Notes under the pieces: model-generated
Told to the model about the DNA's origin: nothing
The model's database searches: none
What the model saw: only the letters and a program-made list of their open reading frames with translations
From: AP-15 sp963833745
GTDB taxonomy: Bacteria > Pseudomonadota > Alphaproteobacteria > ATCC43930 > CGMCC-115725
Assembly: GCA_963833745.1 (NCBI GenBank)
Contig: CAWHZD010000008.1
Coordinates: 248,001-312,000 of the forward strand
Direction of reading: 5' to 3'
DNA length: 64,000 bases
Shown here: positions 53,712 through 62,578 of the stretch, one piece after another
How the letters are laid out: each line of letters begins with the position of its first letter
How positions within the stretch are numbered: position 1 is the first letter of the stretch
Position numbers and translations under genes: made by a program

Positions 53712-55123
53712 GATGTGTGTTGGAATTGATGGCGCGGTCTCCAGTAGGGATGAGGATGCGGGGTCAGGCAGCCAAGTCAATCGGCCGGTCAGCAAGGTTC
53801 TGGTTTAGGGTCTGCCACCCGTCGACTTTGCGCATTGCGATCTGACCAGCGGCGAGCAACGCCCAGAACAACATGGCTGCGGTCTCGGCCGAAGGCAGCA
53901 CCGTCTGGGTCTTGATCCGGCGCTTGAACTCCTCATGGAGCCGTTCGATTGCGTTGGTGGTGCGTGCGCTTTTCCATTGGCTGAGCGGCAGTCGGATGAA
54001 AGTAAAGAGCCGGTCACCGGCCTCCTCGAGGCTGTCGGCTACCGCCTTGCATTTGAGCCGCCATTTGCGGAGGAAGGCACGCCGGCGCTCCTCGATCTCT
54101 GCAGCCGAGGCGGCGTAGATCATGTCGTTGTAGTCGGCCGAGACCTCGTCGTGCAGCCGCTGGGGCGCGTGGGCGAGCAGGTTGCGGTGCTTATGGACGG
54201 TACAGCGCTGGGTCGGCACATCGCTCCAGAGCGCGGTCAACGCCTGCTCCAACCCCGTCCCGCCGTCGACAATCAGAAACTCTGGCTTGCGCAGCCCGCG
54301 CTTGACGAGGTCGTCGAGGACGGCGCGCCAAGCCTCGCTGGTCTCGCCCGCCATGTTTTTGATGGCCAACAGCACCTTTTGGCCGTCCTCGCGCACGCCG
54401 AGCACGACCAAGAGCACGATTGAGGTGGCCTTCCGGTCGAGCCGGACCCGCACCACAGTGCCGTCGAGGATCAGGCGGACGATCGGTTCTTCGCCGAGCG
54501 CGCGGGCATTCCAGGCGTCCCAATCACCCTTCACCTTGCGCCACACCCGGCTCACCGTGTCCTTGCTGACCGCGCCGCCGAACACGGCCGACAGCGCCCG
54601 CCGCACCCGACGTGTGTTGGTACCGCCAAGATAGGCACCGGCGATCAGCGAATCGGCCTGCTTGGTGCGCCGCTGGTAAGCTCGCAGCGCCTTGCTCTTC
54701 CATTCCGTGGTCTTGCCCTCTGCGGTGTCGAGCCTGGCCCGCGGCACCGCGATCTCCACCCGGCCAAAGGTCCCCAGCAGTGAGCGCGATCGGTGGCCGT
54801 GCCGGTGGCCAGTGACATTGCCCGCGTCATCGGCATTCGCGGCATCCGCCTTGGGCCCGCGAGCGTACCGTGAGCGTGAGAGCACCGCCTCAAGCTCGCT
54901 CTCGATCATCGTTTGGATGAGCTCGCGCACCCGGTCGCGCAAACCGGTCTCGATCGGATCAAACCAATCGTCGAGAAGATGCACCGCCGTCTCGGCTTCC
55001 GAACCGTGAAGCGGCGACTTTGTGATATTGTTGGTCATGGCGTGGTCTCCACCGGCGCTCAACGCTGGGATCGTTTGGGTTTCAGCACCCGGAGACTACG
55101 CCACCTTCAATTCCAACCACATC
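53712..55123 (-). mobile_element. IS256-family insertion sequence
   Basis: About 1.41 kb. Terminal inverted repeats: left GATGTGTGTTGGAATTGATG (53712), right, as complement, GATGTGGTTGGAATTGAAGG (ending 55123); both continue to a shared GTCTCC. I could not find a clean target duplication in the flanks. It truncates the secreted-protein gene at 55124-55618. Confidence 0.8.
53764..55038 (-). CDS. IS256-family (mutator-like) transposase
   Basis: 424 aa from ATG 55038; the open frame reaches 55062. Family landmarks are YARGPKADAANADDAGNVTG, AGAYLGGTNTRRVRRALSAV, LILDGTVVRVRLDRKATSI (first catalytic Asp), FLIVDGGTGLEQALTALWSD (second Asp) and the signature HKHRNLLAHAPQRLHDEV. The C-terminal ARTTNAIERLHEEFKRRIKT contains the catalytic Glu. 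It is intact with all DDE residues in place. Confidence 0.95.
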   Translation of the reverse strand: MTNNITKSPLHGSEAETAVHLLDDWFDPIETGLRDRVRELIQTMIESELEAVLSRSRYARGPKADAANADDAGNVTGHRHGHRSRSLLGTFGRVEIAVPRARLDTAEGKTTEWKSKALRAYQRRTKQADSLIAGAYLGGTNTRRVRRALSAVFGGAVSKDTVSRVWRKVKGDWDAWNARALGEEPIVRLILDGTVVRVRLDRKATSIVLLVVLGVREDGQKVLLAIKNMAGETSEAWRAVLDDLVKRGLRKPEFLIVDGGTGLEQALTALWSDVPTQRCTVHKHRNLLAHAPQRLHDEVSADYNDMIYAASAAEIEERRRAFLRKWRLKCKAVADSLEEAGDRLFTFIRLPLSQWKSARTTNAIERLHEEFKRRIKTQTVLPSAETAAMLFWALLAAGQIAMRKVDGWQTLNQNLADRPIDLAA

Positions 55124-55618
55124 CCGGACGGCACCATTCTCTCGCTAACATCTTATTGCGAAACTCTTCTGCAATCTTCGTGCACAGAGCCCGATAGGAT
55201 TGTCCGACAACGACCTCATGGAGCCGCAGCAACGTATAATATCGAAGACTTGCTAACAGCGCATCACCATCCTCACCCTTCTTGATTTGCGGACGAAACT
55301 GTCCATCGGAAAAGTTTCCACGCCGACCAGACCGGCAATGAGGGTCGCAGAGACCCTTCGCCCGGCGACGATGTCAAGGACGAACCTCACGCGGTCTGTC
55401 GGTAGCGAAGCAAGCTTGATGTCCGGCATTCGGGACAGCCTGGCGGCAAGACATGCTCGAATATTCGGAAGCGCCGGACTGTCCCCGGTCAGGCGCAGCA
55501 GGATCACCACGTTCGCGCCGATCGTGCCCTGCGCCGATCCACGGGATAGGCCTGCGACCAGCACCAGGCACGAGACAAAGACCACCACGAGAACTGCCCT
55601 AATCGAAGATATCCTCAT
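55124..55618 (-). pseudogene. Secreted protein, frameshifted and abutted by IS256
   Basis: From ATG 55618: signal peptide (MRISSIRAVLVVVFVSCLVL) and a mature part IGANVVILLRLTGDSPALPN, RVRFVLDIVAGRRVSATLIA. The frame ends early at RMVMRC (55253), but a shifted frame continues as IKKGEDGDALLASLRYYTLL, RLHEVVVGQSYRALCTKIAE and EFRNKMLARE up to the IS256 end at 55123. One indel near 55295 plus the insertion broke it. It lies 56 bp downstream of the TAXI gene on the same strand and is probably the third gene of that operon. The family is not recognised. Confidence 0.7.
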
Positions 55619-55674
55619 CGCATCATTCGGTTAACGCCTCCAATCCGATCGTGGACCGGCGTCTTGGCGCAAGC

Positions 55675-56680
55675 TTATTCCGAGAGGCCGAGCGTCTTAA
55701 AAACCTCCGCTGCGGCCGGATGTGACGGTGCGGTCAGCCGGTTATCGATCATCTCGCGCACGTTCAACCCGGCGAGCACTGGTGCGAGCGTACGCAATTC
55801 GTGCACATTGCTGAGCACGTCTCTGGCGATTACGGCCACGACCCGGGCGTCGACCGACGCCGAGGTCACCAGGCTCGCGCGGCCGCCGAAAGTTGGGACT
55901 TCCGCCGCCATCCCGTAGAGCTCGCCCGGGATCACCCCGCGTTGGTAGTACGGGTGGTCGTGGATCAGCTTGGCGATGGCCGGGCCGGTAATTGCGACAA
56001 AGCTTATCGGACAAGCGGCCTGCTGCGCCGTGACTAATGGCGACGGATGGCCGACGATCAGCAGGCTGGCGGTGATCGCGCCACTGCACAGCGCCGACGT
56101 GCTCGCATCCGCTCGCAGCTCTGCGGGACGAACCCGCGCGTTGCCGCTCCAGCCGAGTTCTGCTTCGATCGCATCCCAAGTCGCGCGGGTGCCGCTACCC
56201 CTGCTGCCAACATTGACCCGCCGGCCCATCAGCCCCGCGAGGTCACTGATTTGCGAATCCGCACGGGTCATGACGGTGACGAGTTCGGGATAAAGAGACA
56301 CTACGGATCGCAAACCAAGAAACGGTTCGGCGGCCCATGCGCCGGTGCCGTTGTAAGCAGCGAATTGAACGTCAGCCTGGACGATGGCGAATTCCAGCTC
56401 ACCCGACCGGAGGGCGCCGATGTTATACACCGAGCCTGGAGTTCGACTCGGGCGAGCAGCGGACGCCTTGCGCAGCAACGTCCCGATTGACAATGTGACA
56501 GATGGCCTTGGTCACCGGATAGTAGACGCCGTTTGGCTCGCCACTGCCGACCGAGACAAAAACCGCATCTGCGCGCGCAGCGCCGGTCAGGCACGCAGTG
56601 ACGGCGACCATTGCCATGAGCATTGCAGCGGCAACCGGCTGGAGCCGGCGACGGAACGACAATGCGGTCTTTGCGCTCAT
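55675..56680 (-). CDS. TAXI-family TRAP-type receptor, frameshifted as sequenced
   Basis: The N-terminal frame (ATG 56680) has a signal peptide (AAAMLMAMVAVTACLTGAAR) and the TAXI start SVGSGEPNGVYYPVTKAICH, then QGVRCSPES. The rest is in the next frame: TPGSVYNIGALRSGELEFAI, QADVQFAAY, LMGRRVNVGSRGSGTRATWD and AEVFKTLGLSE. One extra A in TCGAACTCC (about 56441-56445) causes the break; TCGACTCC restores ES-TPGSVYNI. Together it is about 335 aa, the normal TAXI length. The start overlaps the DUF4239 stop by 4 bp. No TRAP membrane subunits are nearby. Confidence 0.85.
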
Positions 56681-57498
56681 CCCGCCTCGTCCCGCTTCAT
56701 GACTAAATCGTACACCGATCTAAAAAACTCGGGCGGGACGCTGACCGCACCTTGCAGCGGACGATCCATTGCGTAGATCAGAAAGATCATGATCCCCAGG
56801 AAAAACGCGGTCGTCCCACCGAGAACGATCTGCGGCATCAGCTCCATGTGAAGCATCCACAGAAATGCGATCATCAGGAATGCGCCGATAAAGACGACGT
56901 ACCACAATACGCGCGGGATGGACGCCGTGACCGTGGCCAGCCGCTGCTCGCGGGCCACCGTCATCGCATCCAGATAGCGCAGCAGCTCGCTTTGCAGCAG
57001 CTCCTGCGTTTTCGTCACCGGCTCGTAGGACATCAACGTCGAGCGGATCACCGCCAACCGGTGCTCGCCGCCCATCGGCACAGTCCCCTTTCGGTGGGCG
57101 GGCCAGTCTTTGTCGATGACATAATGCGTGTAGTCCCGCAACTCGGCCTGGAGTTGGCCCCGGGCCGGTTCTGGGTAGCCATCGGTGCTGCGGTAAATAG
57201 TCGACAGGTCCGAGGCCTCGCGACCGATATCATCCTGGAGATCCTTGGTATTCTGGAAGGTCGCGACCGTCAGCAGGCCAAGGAGCACCGCGTAGACCAG
57301 TCCGAAGGTGCCGGCGATATGGATGATCAGTTCGTTGGACGGTTCATTGCGGTGCAGTACACGCCGCATCAGCGGATGGACAAAAAGGATGCCGAGCCAG
57401 GCGATTCCGACGAAGAAAGCGCAAAAGACCAGCGCCAGCTGTTCAGCCGACAATCCGTCGAGCCAGGCGCTAAGCCAAGTGGGCATTGTTTCTCGCAC
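56677..57498 (-). CDS. DUF4239 (bestrophin-like) membrane protein
   Basis: 273 aa from GTG 57498 (ATG 57486 also possible). Four membrane segments: about residues 18-40 (LALVFCAFFVGIAWLGILFV), 60-80 (HIAGTFGLVYAVLLGLLTVA), 195-215 and 222-245 (LGGTTAFFLGIMIFLIYAMD). The soluble middle has REASDLSTIYRSTDGYPEPA, typical of DUF4239. The topology resembles bestrophin-like channels. It is the first gene of an operon with the TAXI receptor and a secreted protein. Confidence 0.88.
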   Translation of the reverse strand: MRETMPTWLSAWLDGLSAEQLALVFCAFFVGIAWLGILFVHPLMRRVLHRNEPSNELIIHIAGTFGLVYAVLLGLLTVATFQNTKDLQDDIGREASDLSTIYRSTDGYPEPARGQLQAELRDYTHYVIDKDWPAHRKGTVPMGGEHRLAVIRSTLMSYEPVTKTQELLQSELLRYLDAMTVAREQRLATVTASIPRVLWYVVFIGAFLMIAFLWMLHMELMPQIVLGGTTAFFLGIMIFLIYAMDRPLQGAVSVPPEFFRSVYDLVMKRDEAG

Positions 57499-57508
57499 CC
57501 TTCATGCA

Positions 57509-57558
57509 GCACCGATCAAAGGGCAGCACCGATCAAAGGGCGGCACCAATCAAAGGAC
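57509..57558. repeat. Three tandem 17-bp repeats
   Basis: GCACCGATCAAAGGGCA, GCACCGATCAAAGGGCG and GCACCAATCAAAGGAC lie end to end just upstream of the DUF4239 start. They may be operator half-sites or a slippage product. Confidence 0.75.
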
Positions 57559-57601
57559 TGGCGCCGGCCAGCAGTTGAATCGACGCTGCGGCCCGGACTC
57601 C

Positions 57602-57829
57602 TTATTTGCCGGCCAGTGCCGGGACCTTGAATGCCCACAAAAGCCGCTTCCCGGCAGCGCTTCTTTGATGACGCAACATTTCGCGTTTTGCCGCGTGGTT
57701 TTCGAGAGCGGTACGGTCGGCGGCGGCAATGGTGGCCTGGGTCGGCAAAGCACAGGCGGTCGGACAGCGGGTAATGCCATTAGTGCGGATAAATGCAGCC
57801 ACGGCAGCGTCGTATTCCTGTGGAATCAT
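57602..57829 (-). CDS. Small hypothetical protein
   Basis: 75 aa from ATG 57829, with a very good ribosome site (AAAAGGAGG). Conserved-looking core: YDAAVAAFIRTNGITRCPTA, then CALPTQATIAAADRTALENH and a basic tail. I recall this pattern (FIRxNGxTRCPTAC) from small uncharacterised rhizobial proteins. Two Cys close together may bind metal. It is probably expressed with or just ahead of the DUF4239 operon. Confidence 0.65.
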   Translation of the reverse strand: MIPQEYDAAVAAFIRTNGITRCPTACALPTQATIAAADRTALENHAAKREMLRHQRSAAGKRLLWAFKVPALAGK

Positions 57830-57844
57830 GATCTGCCTCCTTTT

Positions 57845-57885
57845 CCCGTGCGCCTGCGGCAGGTTCCCCGTGCGCCTGCGGCAGG
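57845..57885. repeat. Tandem duplicate of a 19-bp unit
   Basis: CCCGTGCGCCTGCGGCAGG occurs at 57845-57863 and again at 57867-57885 (22-bp period). It includes a possible hairpin (CCTGC/GCAGG) and lies between two genes. Confidence 0.75.
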
Positions 57886-57931
57886 CGGGACCGCGCCGAG
57901 CGGCACCCGCATGCCGGCCTCAAACGTCTTG

Positions 57932-59146
57932 TCACGCGGTAGCGAGAAGAACCGACATCAGCTCGCTCAGGCTGCTGTAGCTGCGATCGGGAACCTGCTC
58001 GATCCGCCGTACGGCGGTCGGCTCGTCGTTCGCCGTTCTTGCCGCTCGCAGTAGATCCTGTTTGGTCGCCGGGAACGCGACCCCCCGGAGATATGCCGGC
58101 ACCGTGCCGATCGGCTCGTCGTAGACGCGTACGCTCGACGGAGCTGCAGGCGTCAGCGGGTCGGTAGCATGGTGGATCGCGGTCGTCGGCTCGTACGCGT
58201 GGTGGGTCACGTAGGTCGTCGTGTGCGTGTCGTATTCCGGCTCGTGGATGGGGGTCAGCACCCGCGCGTGCCGTGTTCCGAGCCAGGCGCCGCCCAAGGC
58301 CCCGGCCAGGCTGAGCAGCAGGCTCGAAAAGACCGCCTTGGCTCCCACGGCGGCGCCGCGCGATGCGGCCTCTGCCGCCTTGGCCGCCTGTTGTTGCGTC
58401 TGCGCCAGCGCCGCCGTCGCATTCTGCTCCATTCGCGCCACCCGCCGCGCCGCTTCGTCCTTGCTGACACCGGCCTGGGCCGCCACCAGCGCCGAGAGCC
58501 GGTCCCGCTCCTGGTCTGTCAAACTGCCATTGACCACCCGCCGCCCGGCCAACGCTGCGATTTCGCGGGTGATCTGGGCGTGCGTCATTTGCGTCGGGTC
58601 GCCGCTGGCGGTCAGCGACTGTCCCAGCTGGTCAACCAGACCCTGGGGGCTGACCTGTTGCGCCGCACCTTGCGCCACACTGCCGGCGAGCGAGCCGGCA
58701 CCGGCGACTGCGGCGCCGGCCGCAGAACCGGCGGTCGATGCCACGGTCCCCAGAATGCTTCCGGCGGCCTGGGCCAGCAATACGGTCATCAGCAGGGTGG
58801 CAACCGCCCAGACCGTGATGCCGTGCAGTTCGGCGTCGAGGTGGCTGTGGGTTCCGGACAAGCGCGCGGCGACATAAGCGCCGCATCCCATCGACACGAT
58901 CAGATTGATCGCGGTCCAGATCCCGGCGCCGAGCCCGTAACCGGCCACATCGGAAGCGGTGGCTTGGGTAAAGCGGAGGCCGCCAGCGCCAATCGCCACG
59001 CCGAGCAGGCTCAGCAGGATCATGCTGGCTCCGGCAACGGCAGCCCCGGCCAAAACCGAACCCCAGGACATGCGGCTGTAAGCGCGTCGCGACCCTACCC
59101 GCGTCGCTGCCGGCAGATGGGCTTCGTCATAAGCAGACATTGACAT
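57932..59146 (-). CDS. PhnA-like membrane protein with C-terminal DUF2795
   Basis: 404 aa from ATG 59146, with AGGAG upstream. Three N-terminal membrane segments (VLAGAAVAGASMILLSLLGV, IWTAINLIVSMGCGAYVAAR, VWAVATLLMTVLLAQAAGSI) are followed by an Ala/Gln-rich helical region (ALAQTQQQAAKAAEAASRGA). A fourth glycine-zipper-like segment is SLLLSLAGALGGAWLG. The C-terminal 50 residues are a DUF2795 domain (VPAYLRGVAFPATKQDLLRA, LSELMSVL). This class is often annotated PhnA-like, without a link to phosphonates. It is probably part of the stress-type envelope cluster here. Confidence 0.8.
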   Translation of the reverse strand: MSMSAYDEAHLPAATRVGSRRAYSRMSWGSVLAGAAVAGASMILLSLLGVAIGAGGLRFTQATASDVAGYGLGAGIWTAINLIVSMGCGAYVAARLSGTHSHLDAELHGITVWAVATLLMTVLLAQAAGSILGTVASTAGSAAGAAVAGAGSLAGSVAQGAAQQVSPQGLVDQLGQSLTASGDPTQMTHAQITREIAALAGRRVVNGSLTDQERDRLSALVAAQAGVSKDEAARRVARMEQNATAALAQTQQQAAKAAEAASRGAAVGAKAVFSSLLLSLAGALGGAWLGTRHARVLTPIHEPEYDTHTTTYVTHHAYEPTTAIHHATDPLTPAAPSSVRVYDEPIGTVPAYLRGVAFPATKQDLLRAARTANDEPTAVRRIEQVPDRSYSSLSELMSVLLATA

Positions 59147-59276
59147 GATCAACTCCTATCAATCTTGGTTCGGCGGCAGAAATTGTCGCAGACGGCAACT
59201 CGGTCGCGTCGCAGGACTGGTGAGACGACTGTCCGTCACCTCACCATTCCCAGCTCCGGGGGTCCGCACCCGGCCG

Positions 59277-60674
59277 TTACGCCGGCTTTACGACCCGATA
59301 CGCGATGCGGCGATTGTGGAACCGGCCTTCCAGCGTGTCGTTGCCGGCAATCGGACTGGCACTGCCATAGCCTTTTGCCACCAGCATGCTCGGATCCACG
59401 CCGGCCTCGATCAACGAGGCCCGCACGGCCTCCGCACGCTGCTGCGACAGCTGAACGTTTGCCACCGGATCACCGGTGTTGTCGGTGTAGCCGCCGATTT
59501 CTATCACTGTCCCGGACGGCAGCTGCTTCATGGCTGAGGCAGCGTGCTGCAGCAGGGTTTTGCTGACGGCGGGAATGTCCGCACTATTTACCGGGAAGTT
59601 GATAATCGATTGGTTGAGGACGTTAAGCAGATCCGTGGTGTTAAATCCTTTGGGCAACGCGGTTAGTGCTGCTTCAGTCCTGGCGGTGACATCGCTGACC
59701 AGATTACCAACCTTGTCGATCAACGGGCCAAAGACCAAACCGGCCCCAAGCGCCGAGCGTAACGAGCTGATTATCCCGTCCCGATCGGACTCGCCGATTA
59801 GGCCGCCGACTTTGACCGAATCGCCGTCAAACACCGCCTGAACACCAGAGGTCTTGAAGTTCTCTAGAGCCGTGCGGAAGTCTACCAGCCAGGGCGCCGG
59901 CCCAGCATTGGCATTGACGGCAATCTCGCCCTTGACCTTGTCGACGCCGTAGACGCCTTGCAGTGCGTCGATGATCGACGTGCGCGTCGCATCGTCATGG
60001 ACCACGCCGGAATAGGTGATGATGCCGTCGTCATTGGTGAGCGCGAGGTGAGCCGGTATCGTCGGTGCCGGCACAGGAATCGGCTGCACCACCGGTGCAG
60101 GAACCGATGTCGCCACGACCGGCGCCGGGTTATTGCCGGATGCCAAATACCAGAACAGGCCAAGCACGCCCAATCCGACGAGCACCGGGATCAGCCACCG
60201 CCCGAGATGGGGAGCATCGTGGATCACGTTGACGGCGCGAGGTGCGACCTGCTCTGTGCGGTGCGTCGTCGTCTGCACCGGCGTCCCCCGCATGAACCCG
60301 GACAGCGACGCGGGAATACCGGATGGGATGACGCCTCCGGGCGTCAACTGCCCGATTATTTTCGGCACCAGATAGCCGATCCCGGAGGCGACGGCGGCCC
60401 CCCCGAGGCCGAGCCGGCTGGCGATGCCGCCGACGGTGCTGTTGCCGAGAGCCCTTTCGACCTGTGGCCCTGGGAGCGGCGCTGCGTCGGTCCTGCCGAG
60501 CCACGACGTGACCTCCGAGCCGAGCCCGGCCGATCTGAATTTTTCGATGAACCCGCCGATCCCACCGCCCGAGTGGGTAATCAGCTGCACCACTTCCTGA
60601 AGCAGCGGGCCCGCTTTCGAGCCAAGCCCAAACCGGCCCGCCAGATCCTCGATCGTGTTGTCAAACAAGGCCAT
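59277..60674 (-). CDS. YidB-BON-OmpA fusion membrane protein
   Basis: 465 aa with four parts. Residues about 1-130 are a YidB/DUF937-like domain (DNTIEDLAGRFGLGSKAGPL, GVIPSGIPASLSGFM). Residues about 161-178 are a membrane segment (LIPVLVGLGVLGLFWYLA). Residues about 210-258 are a BON domain (ALTNDDGIITYSGVVHDDAT, GVDKVKGEIAVNA) with a second BON-like repeat to about 320. Residues 358-462 are an OmpA C-terminal peptidoglycan-binding domain (INFPVNSADIPAVSKTLLQH, GYTDNTGDPVANVQLSQQRA, NRRIAYRV). It would link inner membrane to cell wall. The fusion order is uncommon. Confidence 0.88.
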   Translation of the reverse strand: MALFDNTIEDLAGRFGLGSKAGPLLQEVVQLITHSGGGIGGFIEKFRSAGLGSEVTSWLGRTDAAPLPGPQVERALGNSTVGGIASRLGLGGAAVASGIGYLVPKIIGQLTPGGVIPSGIPASLSGFMRGTPVQTTTHRTEQVAPRAVNVIHDAPHLGRWLIPVLVGLGVLGLFWYLASGNNPAPVVATSVPAPVVQPIPVPAPTIPAHLALTNDDGIITYSGVVHDDATRTSIIDALQGVYGVDKVKGEIAVNANAGPAPWLVDFRTALENFKTSGVQAVFDGDSVKVGGLIGESDRDGIISSLRSALGAGLVFGPLIDKVGNLVSDVTARTEAALTALPKGFNTTDLLNVLNQSIINFPVNSADIPAVSKTLLQHAASAMKQLPSGTVIEIGGYTDNTGDPVANVQLSQQRAEAVRASLIEAGVDPSMLVAKGYGSASPIAGNDTLEGRFHNRRIAYRVVKPA

Positions 60675-60840
60675 CAGATTTCTCCCCTAGGGCGGACACA
60701 AAACGATCCGCGCTTGAGCTTGTGGGTTTCTTGCGGCAATCGCCGATCTTCTTCTGTGGCGCCTCGCAGAGATCGCGTGGCAGGCAAGTGCCCGCCACGC
60801 GGCCGTAATCGCTGATCGACGAGCTTGTCGCGGTGTCCGC

Positions 60841-61653
60841 TCAGGGCCGCGGTTGGAGGGGTCGGCCATCGGGGCCCAGCCGCTCGATCTCGACCTGCTG
60901 ACGGCGGATCTTGTCGTGTATCGTCTCGACGTGGTCGCTGCCGATCTTTTTCAGCCCGACTTCCTCGACTACCCGTGCCGTCTTGCTGACCAGAGCCTGT
61001 TCGGCGGTCTCGCGGATCTCTATCGTAGAGTCTGCCCAGTCGATCTCGCCGACGTATTTCGGATCGGTAACGGCGCGGCGCAGGACCTCGGCATGCTCTT
61101 CGTGCAGGGTTACGTCGGCGGAGACCTCACGCTCGGTTACAAAACGGCGTACCCGAGTCGTGCCGGCTTCGACCATGCGCTTGCCGACCTGCAGCTGCTC
61201 TTCGGCGAGCCGCAGGACCTCGTCGTGCGCCTCGGCTAATCTCGGAGACACCGCGACCTTTTGCACCGCGGCCATCGGGGCCGGGGCAATCGTAGCGACG
61301 GCAGCTTCCACCCGGGCGACAGGCGCGACGCCGGTGGTAATCGCGCGGTCATGCACGTCGATCGGGCGATGGATGTCGAGGATACCGGTCGCGTGCGCGA
61401 CCTCGCCGTCCGGCACGCGGACCGAGACCACCATACCGCCGCGATCGAGCGACTGGCTGTACACGTTTGCTTCGTGTTGCGCCAGACCACCGCCGAACAT
61501 GCGGTCCCACAACCCGGGTGGGCGCATGCCGACGCGATTCTTGTCGAAGGCGCTGATGTCGTCGGCATGAAAGCCACCGGCCTTGAGCGCCTCAACCGCG
61601 GCCTGAGCAGCTGTAGGGGTGTCGAACGCGGCAACAACCGTCTGGTAACTCAT
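60841..61653 (-). CDS. YsnF/AvaK-type stress protein (DUF2382)
   Basis: 270 aa from ATG 61653, with AGGAGGG overlapping the end of the previous gene. The N-terminal part (QTVVAAFDTPTAAQAAVEAL, DISAFDKNR) is a general-stress GlsB/YsnF-like domain. The C-terminal part has the DUF2382 pattern LRLAEEQLQVGKRMVEAGTT, VRRFVTEREVSADVTLHEEH and EIRETAEQALVSKTARVVEE. It is translationally coupled to the second DUF2382 gene upstream (1-bp gap). Confidence 0.87.
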   Translation of the reverse strand: MSYQTVVAAFDTPTAAQAAVEALKAGGFHADDISAFDKNRVGMRPPGLWDRMFGGGLAQHEANVYSQSLDRGGMVVSVRVPDGEVAHATGILDIHRPIDVHDRAITTGVAPVARVEAAVATIAPAPMAAVQKVAVSPRLAEAHDEVLRLAEEQLQVGKRMVEAGTTRVRRFVTEREVSADVTLHEEHAEVLRRAVTDPKYVGEIDWADSTIEIRETAEQALVSKTARVVEEVGLKKIGSDHVETIHDKIRRQQVEIERLGPDGRPLQPRP

Positions 61654-61654
61654 G

Positions 61655-62122
61655 CTATCCCTCCTGATTGGACTGCAGTGGCGTTACGCCGGCCTCGGGG
61701 TCACCGGCTGCCGGCGGCTCCACCGGAAGGCGCGTGACCACCGCTTCCTGGTGACGCAGCGTCACACTCTCCTGGTGTCTCTCGGTCGACCGCACCCGCC
61801 TGATGCGCACCTCTTCCGTCAGGACCAGGCGTCGCTCGACGACGAGCACTTCTTCGACAATCGGAATAATGATGGTGTCGCCTTCTTCTCTGACCGCCGG
61901 CAACGCGTCGACCTGCCGGCCGATCGGGGTTCGTTCGATCTCGACCGTCTCGCGCGCGAGCAGCTCATCAATCAGCTGCTCGCGCTCATGTGTGACCCTT
62001 GCGACCCGCACGCGGCCGGTTTCGACCAGTTGCTTGGAGACGGCGACTTCCTCGGCCGCAAGTGGAATGACAGTTTCGGCCGGTTGATCAGGTGGGCGGT
62101 TTGCGTCGGTGCCCGTTGACAT
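61655..62122 (-). CDS. DUF2382 (YsnF/AvaK) domain protein
   Basis: 155 aa from ATG 62122, with GAGGAG upstream. It is almost entirely one DUF2382 domain: IPLAAEEVAVSKQLVETGRV, RVARVTHEREQLIDELLARE, TVEIERTPIGRQVDALPAVR and VEEVLVVERRLVLTEEVRIR. It is the first gene of a pair with the larger DUF2382 protein at 60841-61653. Confidence 0.87.
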   Translation of the reverse strand: MSTGTDANRPPDQPAETVIPLAAEEVAVSKQLVETGRVRVARVTHEREQLIDELLARETVEIERTPIGRQVDALPAVREEGDTIIIPIVEEVLVVERRLVLTEEVRIRRVRSTERHQESVTLRHQEAVVTRLPVEPPAAGDPEAGVTPLQSNQEG

Positions 62123-62143
62123 AGCCGCTCCTCGCCCGTCCAA

Positions 62144-62578
62144 CCTGCGGGCTCACCGGGAACCAGTTTCCCCGGACACGCCGGGTCGTGGGCCTGGCGC
62201 CGCTGATCCCACCTCCTTTTTTCGGTATTGGCGTCAGCTGACCGGGTTCACAGGTGCAAACAATAGGGGCGGCCAACGAGAAGCGATTGGAGGCCCTTGC
62301 GGTCCTGCTGTTAAATCCTTGCGGAGATGCTGCCGCGCTGGCTCCGGGCAATCTGTCCGCGTCGCGCCAGGGGAGCCCTTGGAAATCCTGCTGCGGCCGA
62401 TATTATCGCAACGGCTTCATATAAAACCGCAACAATCTCCAATTACGACCAACACCGAACGCCTATCGCTTCGATGTCGATGACACGAGAGGCTCGTTCG
62501 ACAGCGGCGGGTCGCAACCGTTGATCCATCGCCGAGCCATCTCGGCTTCCGAGTTGGTTGTCAGAGGGAGGGAGCAAA
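62144..62578. other. Intergenic region
   Basis: About 430 bp between divergent genes (DUF2382 on the minus strand, lipoprotein on the plus strand). I see no gene. It probably holds both promoters; no strong consensus stands out. Confidence 0.5.

Noticed and set aside
57048..57233. Short ORFs inside DUF4239
   Set aside because: Frame shadows of the membrane protein.
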